In this document: in pieces, positions 1 to 7,587 of the stretch | How the letters are laid out: the number at the start of each line of letters is the position of its first letter | Numbering within the stretch: the first letter of the stretch is position 1 | The notes under the pieces: generated by a model | What the model was told of the DNA's origin: nothing | Seen by the model: only the letters and a program-made list of their open reading frames with translations | Database searches by the model: none | Assembly: GCA_017619835.1 (NCBI GenBank) | Contig: JAFZRN010000014.1 | Span: 1-64,000, forward strand | From: Eubacterium sp. | Lineage (GTDB): Bacteria > Bacillota > Clostridia > Lachnospirales > Lachnospiraceae | Length of the DNA stretch: 64,000 bases | Reading direction: 5' to 3' | Program-made: the position numbers and the translations under genes

Positions 1-1
1 T

Positions 2-142
2 AAAGGTAATGGCAATACACTCCTGTCGAGTAGTCAAGCTACAAAATGTCATCAAATGTCCACAGTATCTGAATGTATTGAACCACAGTATAAAAAGAAA
101 GGAAATGTGATGTATCTGCTTCTGACTACATCATACAAGTAA
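2..142 (+). CDS. possible 3' end of an upstream gene (partial)
   Basis: Frame 2 is open from the window edge to a TAA at 140-142, giving about 46 codons rich in Ser, Thr and Lys that end in LLLTTSYK. The stop lies 4 bases before the pyrF ATG, which would suit translational coupling, because pyrF has no good ribosome binding site of its own. An alternative reading is a 10-codon leader peptide starting at ATG 110, preceded by AAAGGA at 98-103. An open stretch of this length can occur by chance, and I do not recognise the protein. Confidence 0.3.
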   Translation, partial: KGNGNTLLSSSQATKCHQMSTVSECIEPQYKKKGNVMYLLLTTSYK

Positions 143-146
143 TGAC

Positions 147-1067
147 ATGATCTCAAAACTTATTGATAACATTAAAAAGACTGATGCCCCCATAGTTGTA
201 GGCCTGGACCCTCAGCTCGGCTTTGTTCCCGAGCATATCCTTAATAAGTATTATAAGGAAATGGGTTACACGCTGGAAGCTGTCGGAGAGGCATTTTTCG
301 AATATAATAAAGGAATCCTGAATGCAACAGCTGATCTTATCCCGGCTGTAAAGCCTCAGATAGCTATGTATGAGCAGTACGGGATCCCCGGTATCATCTG
401 TTATAAAAAGACGGTTGACCTTGCTCATGAGAAAGGTCTCGTTGTAATAGGAGATATCAAAAGAGGCGATATCGGTTCGACTTCGGAGTCTTATGCAATA
501 GGACATATCGGTTCCGTTACAATCGGCGATAATAAGATCAAGCCTTTTGATGAGGATATCGTTACAGTTAATCCTTATCTCGGTTCTGACGGAGTGAAGC
601 CATTTGTCGATGTATGTAACAGAGAGGATAAGGGGATATTTGTTCTGGTTAAGACCTCCAATCCTTCATCCGGAGAATTCCAGGATAGAGAGATCGATGG
701 CCGTCCTCTCTATGAGGTTGTGGCTGAAAAGGTTACTGAGTGGGGCTCGCTCTCAATGGATGGAGACTACAGTAATGTAGGTGCGGTTGTCGGAGCAACA
801 TATCCGGAGATGGGAATCGTTCTCAGAAAGCTTATGCCTAAGACCTATATCCTTGTTCCGGGCTATGGTGCCCAGGGCGGAAGCGGTAAGGATCTTAAGG
901 GCTACTTCAATGAAGACGGCCTCGGAGCCATCGTTAATTCTTCCCGTGGAATCATCGCAGCCTATAAGAATGAAAAATATGCTTCCTATGGCAGCGAAGG
1001 CTATGCCGATGCCTCCCGTAAAGCAGTGGAAGACATGATAAAAGATATCCGCGAGAACGCATTTTAA
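147..1067 (+). CDS. pyrF: orotidine 5'-phosphate decarboxylase, group 2 (PyrF)
   Basis: This enzyme decarboxylates OMP to UMP, the last step of de novo pyrimidine synthesis, in the cytosol. The 306-residue length fits the long group 2 form rather than the roughly 240-residue E. coli type. The N-terminus has PIVVGLDP, the catalytic barrel motif is GDIKRGDIG near residue 100, and the phosphate-binding segment VPGYGAQGG lies near residue 240, followed by SSRGI. The start at 147 is the first Met of the conserved N-terminus. There is only a weak Shine-Dalgarno close to it, so coupling to an upstream short frame is likely. pyrK and pyrD follow, so the gene sits in the tail of a pyr operon. Confidence 0.97.
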   Translation: MISKLIDNIKKTDAPIVVGLDPQLGFVPEHILNKYYKEMGYTLEAVGEAFFEYNKGILNATADLIPAVKPQIAMYEQYGIPGIICYKKTVDLAHEKGLVVIGDIKRGDIGSTSESYAIGHIGSVTIGDNKIKPFDEDIVTVNPYLGSDGVKPFVDVCNREDKGIFVLVKTSNPSSGEFQDREIDGRPLYEVVAEKVTEWGSLSMDGDYSNVGAVVGATYPEMGIVLRKLMPKTYILVPGYGAQGGSGKDLKGYFNEDGLGAIVNSSRGIIAAYKNEKYASYGSEGYADASRKAVEDMIKDIRENAF

Positions 1068-1091
1068 TATATTAACAACAAAGGAAAAATC

Positions 1092-1868
1092 ATGATAAAA
1101 GTTGATGCAAAGATAATAGATCAGATTCATCTGATCGAAGATATATACAGCCTTACAATTGAGTGCCCGGAGATTGTTAAGGACGCTCACAGTGGTCAGT
1201 TTGTAAATCTTTATACAAATGATCCTTCAAAGCTGCTTCCCCGTCCGATCAGCATCTGTGATCTGGATAAGAAAAATGGCTTCCTTCGCATGGTCTATAG
1301 AACTGCCGGCGAGGGCACAAAACAGATCAGTAAACTTACGGCCGGCGACGTCATTTCCGTAACCGGTCCTGTCGGTAACGGATATGATCTGAATTCCGAA
1401 AAGCCGATCCTTATGGGCGGCGGTATCGGTATCCCTCCGATGCTGAGACTCGCAAAGGAGCTTTCCGAGAAGGGTCTTAAGAAGGAGGATATCACAGTAA
1501 TCCTGGGTTACCGTGATGCGACTTTTCTTCTTGAAGAGTTTGAAGAGGTGGCTACGGTTTATATTTCAAGCGACACCGGCTCAGTCGGAATCAAGGGAAA
1601 TGTCATCGATGCCGCTAAACACTATAGCCTTACAGGTGACATGATCTATGCCTGCGGCCCGAAGCCCATGCTCCGTGCTATCCAGGGCTTTTCAGCGGAG
1701 ACCGGAATAAGTGCACAAATCTCACTCGAAGAGAGAATGGCCTGCGGAATAGGTGCATGTCTTGCCTGTGTTACAAAGACTACGTCAGTCGATGACCATT
1801 CAAAGGTTAAGAACGCACGTATCTGTGTTGACGGTCCGGTATTCTATGCAGAGGAGGTGGAGCTGTAA
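1092..1868 (+). CDS. pyrK: dihydroorotate dehydrogenase B, electron-transfer subunit (PyrK)
   Basis: This is the FAD and [2Fe-2S] subunit that passes electrons from PyrD to NAD+ in the class 1B dihydroorotate dehydrogenase. At 258 residues it is full length. The FAD motif is RPISICD (51-57) and the nucleotide-binding loop is GGGIGIPP (109-116). The four cluster cysteines are visible as C218, C223, C226 and C245, in the CX4CX2C...C pattern of the family. The stop codon TAA shares its last A with the ATG of pyrD, so the two subunits are translationally coupled. An AAAGGA ribosome binding site lies just upstream of the ATG. Confidence 0.97.
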   Translation: MIKVDAKIIDQIHLIEDIYSLTIECPEIVKDAHSGQFVNLYTNDPSKLLPRPISICDLDKKNGFLRMVYRTAGEGTKQISKLTAGDVISVTGPVGNGYDLNSEKPILMGGGIGIPPMLRLAKELSEKGLKKEDITVILGYRDATFLLEEFEEVATVYISSDTGSVGIKGNVIDAAKHYSLTGDMIYACGPKPMLRAIQGFSAETGISAQISLEERMACGIGACLACVTKTTSVDDHSKVKNARICVDGPVFYAEEVEL

Positions 1869-2794
1869 TGGGAATAGATAGATCTATGGTTGACCTCAGT
1901 GTTAATATCTGCGGTGTTGAAATGAAGAATCCTGTTACCGTAGCTTCCGGTACCTTCGGTTCTGGTATGGAATATGGTGATTTTGTCGACCTTAGTCTCC
2001 TTGGTGCGGTAACTACCAAGGGCGTTGCCATAACTCCCTGGGAAGGTAATCCGACACCCCGTATCGCCGAAACCTACGGCGGGATGATCAATGCCATCGG
2101 TCTTCAGAATCCCGGTATGGATACATTTATCGAGCGAGACCTTACGTTCCTCGAAAAGTATGATACAAAGGTAATCGTAAATGTCTGCGGCCACAGTACT
2201 GTAGAATATGTTGAAGCAGTAGAAAGACTATCCGATGAAAAGAGAGTCGATCTTCTTGAGATAAATGTTTCCTGCCCGAATGTTAAGGAAGGCGGAATTG
2301 CTTTTGGTGTAGATCCGAAGGCACTTTACGATATAACTGCAGAAATCAAAAAGAAGGCTAAGCAGCCTGTTATCATGAAGCTCAGCCCCAATGTTACGGA
2401 TATAACCGAGATGGCAAGAGCTGCCGTCAGTGCAGGTGCCGACGCGCTTTCACTTATCAATACTATAACGGGAATGAAGATAGATATAAGAAGAAGAGAC
2501 TTTGCCGTTGCAAACAGGACAGGAGGACTTTCAGGTCCTGCAGTTAAACCAGTTGCTGTAAGAATGGTTTATCAGGTTTGTAAGGCAGTTGATGTACCTG
2601 TTATCGGTATGGGCGGTATCGCAAATGCCGAGGATGCCATCGAGTTTATCATGGCAGGCGCCACAGCTGTTTCGGTTGGAACAGCTAACTTTAATGATCC
2701 TTATACGACTGTTAAGGTAATCGACGGTATCAGAGACTTTATGGCCGAGCAGGGCATTAAGAATTTAGATGAGATCAGAGGCTGCGTAGGATGA
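1868..2794 (+). CDS. pyrD: dihydroorotate dehydrogenase B, catalytic subunit (PyrD)
   Basis: This FMN-containing class 1B enzyme oxidises dihydroorotate to orotate in the cytosol together with PyrK. It has 308 residues. The catalytic base is a cysteine, C136 in the segment NVSCPNVK, which separates it from membrane-bound class 2 enzymes that use serine. Other visible motifs are VASGTFG near residue 25, the substrate loop NAIGLQNPG near 75-83, and the phosphate-binding GMGGI and SVGTANF segments near the C-terminus. The gene overlaps pyrK by one base and the next gene by four bases (ATGA), so it lies inside one operon. Confidence 0.97.
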   Translation: MGIDRSMVDLSVNICGVEMKNPVTVASGTFGSGMEYGDFVDLSLLGAVTTKGVAITPWEGNPTPRIAETYGGMINAIGLQNPGMDTFIERDLTFLEKYDTKVIVNVCGHSTVEYVEAVERLSDEKRVDLLEINVSCPNVKEGGIAFGVDPKALYDITAEIKKKAKQPVIMKLSPNVTDITEMARAAVSAGADALSLINTITGMKIDIRRRDFAVANRTGGLSGPAVKPVAVRMVYQVCKAVDVPVIGMGGIANAEDAIEFIMAGATAVSVGTANFNDPYTTVKVIDGIRDFMAEQGIKNLDEIRGCVG

Positions 2795-3099
2795 AAAAGA
2801 AAAAAGTATACAGATTCTCGGATGAGGTGATGGCAAAGGATACTATCATATCCTTCATCTTCGGGCTCGTTGCTCTTGCCATCATCATCGTTTCCGTGAT
2901 CATGTCTATAGTTAAAAAGGGAAATGTCCCCGATCAGATAGGATACCTCCTTCTGGCTGCACTGGTGATGGGAATCACAGCATTTATTATGGGAGTGATA
3001 GCTTATAAGGATCCTGACGGGGGAGTCCTCACCAAGAGGACATCGGTATTTATATCGGTAATAGATATAATAATCCTGATCATTTTATATATTGTTTAA
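2791..3099 (+). CDS. small three-helix membrane protein, unknown function
   Basis: This 102-residue protein has a lysine-rich start and three hydrophobic segments, at about residues 18-41, 51-72 and 83-102. The last helix runs to the C-terminus. I see no catalytic motif. The start overlaps the pyrD stop by four bases (ATGA), and the protein is followed almost directly by a peptidase gene, so it is co-transcribed with the pyr genes. Such overlap argues that it is a real gene rather than a chance frame. A role in pyrimidine metabolism is possible but is not shown by the sequence. Confidence 0.75.
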   Translation: MKKKKVYRFSDEVMAKDTIISFIFGLVALAIIIVSVIMSIVKKGNVPDQIGYLLLAALVMGITAFIMGVIAYKDPDGGVLTKRTSVFISVIDIIILIILYIV

Positions 3100-3116
3100 T
3101 GGGGAAGGTTATTTTA

Positions 3117-5267
3117 ATGGAGAAAACTTCAATCGATTTCAATGAAATATATGAAAGATACTGTCTTGCGTTAGACAGGATAAGAGAAATTCCGGATGAG
3201 GTTAAGGCTGCGCCTGCTGGCGGCGGCTACGACTATCTGGATTTTTTCGTTAAGAAGGCTGAATGGATCACAAACTGTCTTGATGGTTTACATAATATCT
3301 CAATTGATACTATTAAAGATTATTCGGTAAATGACTTGGCAAGGATAAACTCATCCATATATAAGGATATCTCTGAAGATTATGATACTTCCTATTCAAA
3401 TCCTAATTACAGCGAGGATAAGCTGGGTATCTACGGACAGATACTTTCTTTTGTTTCAGCAGAGCTTATGACACTTCCTTCCCTTATCATGTATGTAAAG
3501 TCAGAAGATATAGCCGAGACTGATATATCGAAGGTTACTTATCTTCTAGAGCTTTTCCTTTATCTATATGGACTTTTTAACTCCGATGAAAAGCCGACCC
3601 TTAAGGAGCTTGAGTCTGCGGTTTATTACTATGCATTCGATTATATCGAGGAGATAGCTGAGGATAGGCTTCGCGAGAACACATTTCCAAATGAAAGGTC
3701 AGTCGGAAACAGGATAATCAGAGAAGCTGACATTACGGATCCATCTTATCTTTATCTATACGGCGACTATATCTCGGATACTGAGGTAAGTATATCTTCC
3801 TACCTCGCATCCCTTCCGGAAGAAAGAATCCTGGACATCGCCAAAACCTTCTGCGGCGGTTTCAGACGCGGATTCGATGTGATGGGAGTCAATTTCGAAG
3901 GTAAACGCTATGTAAATATCAGATACCATATCGGAATGGAAAGGATCGTAAGGGCTGCTGTCGGGCTTTTTTCTGAAATGGGTCTTGAGCCTGTCCTGAA
4001 CCGAAGCACCTCAAGCCGTCTAGTTCGTAAAGGAACAGTAAAGACCGGTTTTGAAAGCACATCCCCGAATATGCAGTTTGAGTTCGATCACAGGATGGAT
4101 GACAGCTTCTTCATGGATAAGAGATTTATTCAGAGAAGGGTGGATGCAACGAGAGAAGCTTATGAGAAGATAAAGGAAGATATAAAACATTATGCCGGAC
4201 CTGCAGTCATCGAAAGCTTCGGAGAGGCACTTTTCTCACCTGTTGTAAAGGACAGTGCTCCTCTATATTCCGATGAGGCGACCCGCATAAATGTCGAGCT
4301 TTATTCAAAGCTGGGAGCCCTTTCCAATGAATATCTTCCGGGGGATGAATACAGCTTTACGATTATTGCATTCCCGCTTCCGGATATAGGAGATGATTTC
4401 GAAGAGATATTTAACGAGACAATGGTCATAAATACTCTCGATAATGATAAATATATAAAGATCCAGCAGAGCATTATCGATGTACTTGATAAGGCTGATC
4501 ATGCAAGAGTTATCGGAATGAACGGTAATCAGACGGATATGTCGGTTAAGCTTCGACACCTCGAGAATCCCGATAAGGAGACAGAGTTTGAAAATTGCAC
4601 CGCAGACGTAAATATCCCTCTCGGTGAAGTCTTCACCTCCCCGGTTCTTAAAGGGACACACGGAACTCTTAATGTAAAGAGCTCGTATCTTAACGGTTAT
4701 ACTTTTAAGAATCTTACTATCAGGTTCGAGGACGGAGTCGTTACAGATTATACCTGTGACCTGGAAGAAGATTCTTCGGATAAAGAAGCTTTAGATAAAA
4801 ATTCTGCAGAAAAAATAACATCTGATGAAAATGCAAAGAAATATATAAAGAATAATATACTTTTTAACCACGAAACACTCCCGATCGGTGAGTTTGCGAT
4901 AGGAACAAATACATATGCATACAGTATGGCTGTCAAGTACGATATCCTTGAGAAGCTGCCAATCCTGATTGTTGAAAAGACAGGACCTCATTTTGCGCTG
5001 GGCGATACCTGCTATAGCCATGCCGAGGATCATGCGGTATTCAATCCCGACGGCAAAGAGATCATCTGCAGGGAAAATGACTTCTCGCTCCTTCGTCATA
5101 CCGAGCCTGAGAAGGCATATTTCAACTGCCATACGGATATTACGATACCATACAATGAGTTGGGTCTGCTTACAGCAGTGATGCCGGACGGTACCGAAGT
5201 TGACATCATAAAGGATGGTAGGTTTGTGCTCGAGGGTACCGAGGAGTTGAACGAGGCGTTAATGTAA
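3117..5267 (+). CDS. large M29-family (thermophilic-type) aminopeptidase
   Basis: This is a predicted cytosolic metallo-aminopeptidase. The C-terminal third carries the M29 pattern: GEVFTSP (first Glu ligand), IGEFAIGTN (second Glu), TGPHFALGDTCYSHAED (His and Tyr) and CHTDITI (His and Asp), matching the order of metal ligands in the AmpS/AmpT family. At 716 residues it is much longer than the roughly 410-residue classical enzymes, and the first 350 residues form a helical N-terminal region I do not recognise. I chose ATG 3117 because GGAAGG at 3103-3108 sits eight bases before it; ATG 3099 is in frame but poorly placed. It ends the pyr transcript and is followed at once by a structured repeat element. 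Confidence 0.85.
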   Translation: MEKTSIDFNEIYERYCLALDRIREIPDEVKAAPAGGGYDYLDFFVKKAEWITNCLDGLHNISIDTIKDYSVNDLARINSSIYKDISEDYDTSYSNPNYSEDKLGIYGQILSFVSAELMTLPSLIMYVKSEDIAETDISKVTYLLELFLYLYGLFNSDEKPTLKELESAVYYYAFDYIEEIAEDRLRENTFPNERSVGNRIIREADITDPSYLYLYGDYISDTEVSISSYLASLPEERILDIAKTFCGGFRRGFDVMGVNFEGKRYVNIRYHIGMERIVRAAVGLFSEMGLEPVLNRSTSSRLVRKGTVKTGFESTSPNMQFEFDHRMDDSFFMDKRFIQRRVDATREAYEKIKEDIKHYAGPAVIESFGEALFSPVVKDSAPLYSDEATRINVELYSKLGALSNEYLPGDEYSFTIIAFPLPDIGDDFEEIFNETMVINTLDNDKYIKIQQSIIDVLDKADHARVIGMNGNQTDMSVKLRHLENPDKETEFENCTADVNIPLGEVFTSPVLKGTHGTLNVKSSYLNGYTFKNLTIRFEDGVVTDYTCDLEEDSSDKEALDKNSAEKITSDENAKKYIKNNILFNHETLPIGEFAIGTNTYAYSMAVKYDILEKLPILIVEKTGPHFALGDTCYSHAEDHAVFNPDGKEIICRENDFSLLRHTEPEKAYFNCHTDITIPYNELGLLTAVMPDGTEVDIIKDGRFVLEGTEELNEALM

Positions 5268-5268
5268 A

Positions 5269-5387
5269 GCAGCTGCGAATCGAAGCGGGTATACCGCAGC
5301 CGTGTTCACTTTCAAGTGCAGGAGAATGCACTTGAAAGCAAACAGGACTGCGCCCTCCCGCGCTTACATATTGGAGACGGACGCTGC
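5269..5387 (+). ncRNA. structured RNA-like element, copy 1 (unknown class)
   Basis: This 119-base element begins two bases after the peptidase stop. The outer helix is GCAGC (5269-5273) with GCTGC (5383-5387). The next helix is AAGCG (5283-5287) with CGCTT (5361-5365). A bulged helix follows, CGCAG-CC-g-TGTT (5295-5306) with AACA-GG-a-CTGCG (5341-5352). The tip is a perfect 12-bp hairpin, 5309-5320 with 5327-5338, around the loop GGAGAA. The loop GGAG could also pair with CTCC at 5355-5358. A second copy at 47490-47608 keeps the same frame but has a different, equally perfect tip stem. No U-tract follows, so it is not a simple terminator. The function is unknown; pdp lies downstream. Confidence 0.65.
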
Positions 5388-5422
5388 AAGAAGGGGACTG
5401 AAGATAAAAGAGGAGAAGGGGT

Positions 5423-6778
5423 ATGAATATAATTGAGATTATAGAAAAAAAGAAATATAATCAGAAGCTCACGAAGGAGGAGATTGATTTCTTCGTGAAT
5501 GGTGTCGTGGATGGGGATGTTGCTGATTATCAGGCGTCTGCCCTCCTTATGGCTATCTGCATCAACGGGATGGATTATGAGGAGACTTATAATCTGACTA
5601 TGGCTATGACTCATAGTGGCGACATGCTGGATCTAAAGGATATCGGCCGCGCGGTTCTTGACAAGCATTCCACCGGCGGTGTCGGCGACAAGACAACTCT
5701 TATCGTCGGACCTATCATGGCAGCTCTGGGAGTTCCTGTAGGGAAAATGAGTGGCCGCGGCTTAGGTATCACAGGAGGTACTATCGATAAGCTCGACACT
5801 ATCCCCGGATTCAGTTCTGATGTCTCGACTGAAAACTTCAAGAATTATCTTAAGACTGTAGGCTTTGTAGATGCAGCTCAGACACTTAGCCTTGCTCCGG
5901 CAGACAAGATTCTCTATGCGCTTCGTGATGTTACCGGAACAGTTGATAGCATCCCGCTCATCTCATCTAGTATTATGAGCAAGAAGCTTGCCTCGGGGGC
6001 CGGCTCCATTGTTCTTGATGTAAAGTGCGGAAGCGGTGCTTTCATGAATGATTTTGATTCTGCAAAGCTTCTTGCTGAGTCTATGATCGAGACCGGTAAA
6101 AGAGCAGGCAAGAAGATGAGAGCAGTCATTACCGACATGAATGAGCCTTTAGGATATGCTGTCGGCAACAGGCTTGAGGTTGAAGAGGCTGTGGACTTCC
6201 TTAAAGCGGTTAAACAGGAACCCAGGCTTAAGAGAGTGGTCACGGTTCTCTGCTCAGAGATGTACAAGCTTTCTGATGTTTATAAGGGTGAATCCGATGA
6301 AGCGGTAGCATATCTTATCGAAGAAAAGATCAACTCCGGTGCAGCATATGCCAAGTTCACTGAATTCGTCAATATGCAGGGCGGCAGCCTTGATTCTTTC
6401 GCCGACAATGATTCTTACAAGGAAAACCTTATAAACGAGGGCAGTCTCTTCAAGAAGGAGCTGACAGCTGATGATATCACGACAATAGAATCATCAGGTG
6501 CTTACATGTATGAAGACTTAAGTGCAGCTCTTTTCGGAAATGTCTCCCTGAGGCTGGGTGCCGGACGACTCAGAAAAGAAGATGAGATCGATCCCGATGC
6601 CGGAATAGTTTTCGTTAAGAAATCATTTGAAAAGATAATGCCGGGTGAAACCCTGATGACTCTTTATTCAAGAGATTTTGAGAGATTAAATGACGCTGTT
6701 GCCATGGTAAAAGACAGTCTTAAGCTCGTATCATATGACAATGAGTCAGATAAAGATATAATTCTGACAATATTATGA
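5423..6778 (+). CDS. pdp: pyrimidine-nucleoside (thymidine) phosphorylase
   Basis: This enzyme phosphorolyses thymidine, deoxyuridine or uridine to the base and (deoxy)ribose 1-phosphate in pyrimidine salvage. It is a full-length 451-residue member of the glycosyltransferase-fold nucleoside phosphorylases. The family signature is clear: KHSTGGVGDKTT near residue 80, then SGRGLGITGGTIDKL and DTIPGF at about 113-133. KCGSGAFM near 200 is part of the same fold. GAGGAGAAGGGGT lies directly before the ATG. The Bacillus-like form is named pdp and the enteric form deoA; sequence alone does not settle the substrate range. No neighbouring deoC or deoB is present. Confidence 0.94.
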   Translation: MNIIEIIEKKKYNQKLTKEEIDFFVNGVVDGDVADYQASALLMAICINGMDYEETYNLTMAMTHSGDMLDLKDIGRAVLDKHSTGGVGDKTTLIVGPIMAALGVPVGKMSGRGLGITGGTIDKLDTIPGFSSDVSTENFKNYLKTVGFVDAAQTLSLAPADKILYALRDVTGTVDSIPLISSSIMSKKLASGAGSIVLDVKCGSGAFMNDFDSAKLLAESMIETGKRAGKKMRAVITDMNEPLGYAVGNRLEVEEAVDFLKAVKQEPRLKRVVTVLCSEMYKLSDVYKGESDEAVAYLIEEKINSGAAYAKFTEFVNMQGGSLDSFADNDSYKENLINEGSLFKKELTADDITTIESSGAYMYEDLSAALFGNVSLRLGAGRLRKEDEIDPDAGIVFVKKSFEKIMPGETLMTLYSRDFERLNDAVAMVKDSLKLVSYDNESDKDIILTIL

Positions 6779-6830
6779 TTTGCCGAACATAAATAAATAA
6801 ATAAAATATCAAGTTATTAATATATTTAAT

Positions 6831-6859
6831 TTGATAAACTCGCGAATTTTTTGTATAAT
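6831..6859 (+). promoter_or_regulatory. sigma-A-type promoter for pspA-pcrA
   Basis: TTGATA (6831-6836) and a consensus TATAAT (6854-6859) are separated by 17 bases. They lie about 40 bases upstream of the pspA start in an otherwise AT-rich gap. Confidence 0.75.
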
Positions 6860-6897
6860 AAGCGGGTACATAAAATTATAAAAGGGAGGATACAATA

Positions 6898-7587
6898 TTG
6901 GGTATTTTATCAAGATTTAAGGATATCATGTCATCTAACATCAATGCTCTTCTCGACAAAGCAGAGGATCCTGAGAAGATGATCGATCAGACACTCAGAA
7001 ATCTCAACTCCGACCTGGCAAAGGTTAAGGAAGAGACAGCTGAGGTCATGGCTGATGAAGCTAAAGCTAAGCGTAATCTCGATGAGTGCAACGCTGAGAT
7101 CGCTCGTATGCAGCAGTATGCTGAGAAGGCTGTTGTTGCCGGAAATGATGCCGATGCCACCAGATTCTTATCAGAGAAGGCTAAGCTCGTTGCTAAGCAG
7201 GCAACTCTTCAGCAGGTATATGATGTATCAGCAGCTAATGCCATGAAGATGCGTCAGATGCATGATAAGCTTGTAAATGATATAGCAGAACTTGATTCAC
7301 GTAAGGATGCTATCAAGGCTAAGATCAGACTTGCTAAGGCACAGCAGGATATCAACAAGATGACCTCCAAGGTTAATTCAGAGTCCAGCTTCGCTTCATT
7401 CCAGAGAATGGAAGATAAGGCTGATGCTATGCTTGATGTTGCTACAGCAGAGGCTGAGCTTAATGCTACAACAGCTTCTTCTGAGGTTGATAACCTTGCG
7501 TCCAAGTATGATGCTTCTCCTGATGCAGCCGTTCAGGATGAGCTCGCAGCACTTAAAGCTAAGATGGGAGTTACATCAGCTGAGTAA
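6898..7587 (+). CDS. pspA: PspA/IM30-family membrane-maintenance protein
   Basis: This 229-residue, almost wholly helical protein is of the phage-shock A/Vipp1 (ESCRT-III-like) family, which binds the inner face of the membrane under envelope stress. The amphipathic start GILSRFKDIMSSNINALLDKAEDPEKMIDQ is characteristic, and the rest is coiled coil rich in Ala, Glu and Lys. The start is TTG 6898, supported by AAAGGGAGGA at 6881-6890; no ATG fits better. The stop overlaps the pcrA ATG by one base. No pspB, pspC or pspF genes are nearby, as is usual in Firmicutes. Confidence 0.93.
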   Translation: MGILSRFKDIMSSNINALLDKAEDPEKMIDQTLRNLNSDLAKVKEETAEVMADEAKAKRNLDECNAEIARMQQYAEKAVVAGNDADATRFLSEKAKLVAKQATLQQVYDVSAANAMKMRQMHDKLVNDIAELDSRKDAIKAKIRLAKAQQDINKMTSKVNSESSFASFQRMEDKADAMLDVATAEAELNATTASSEVDNLASKYDASPDAAVQDELAALKAKMGVTSAE

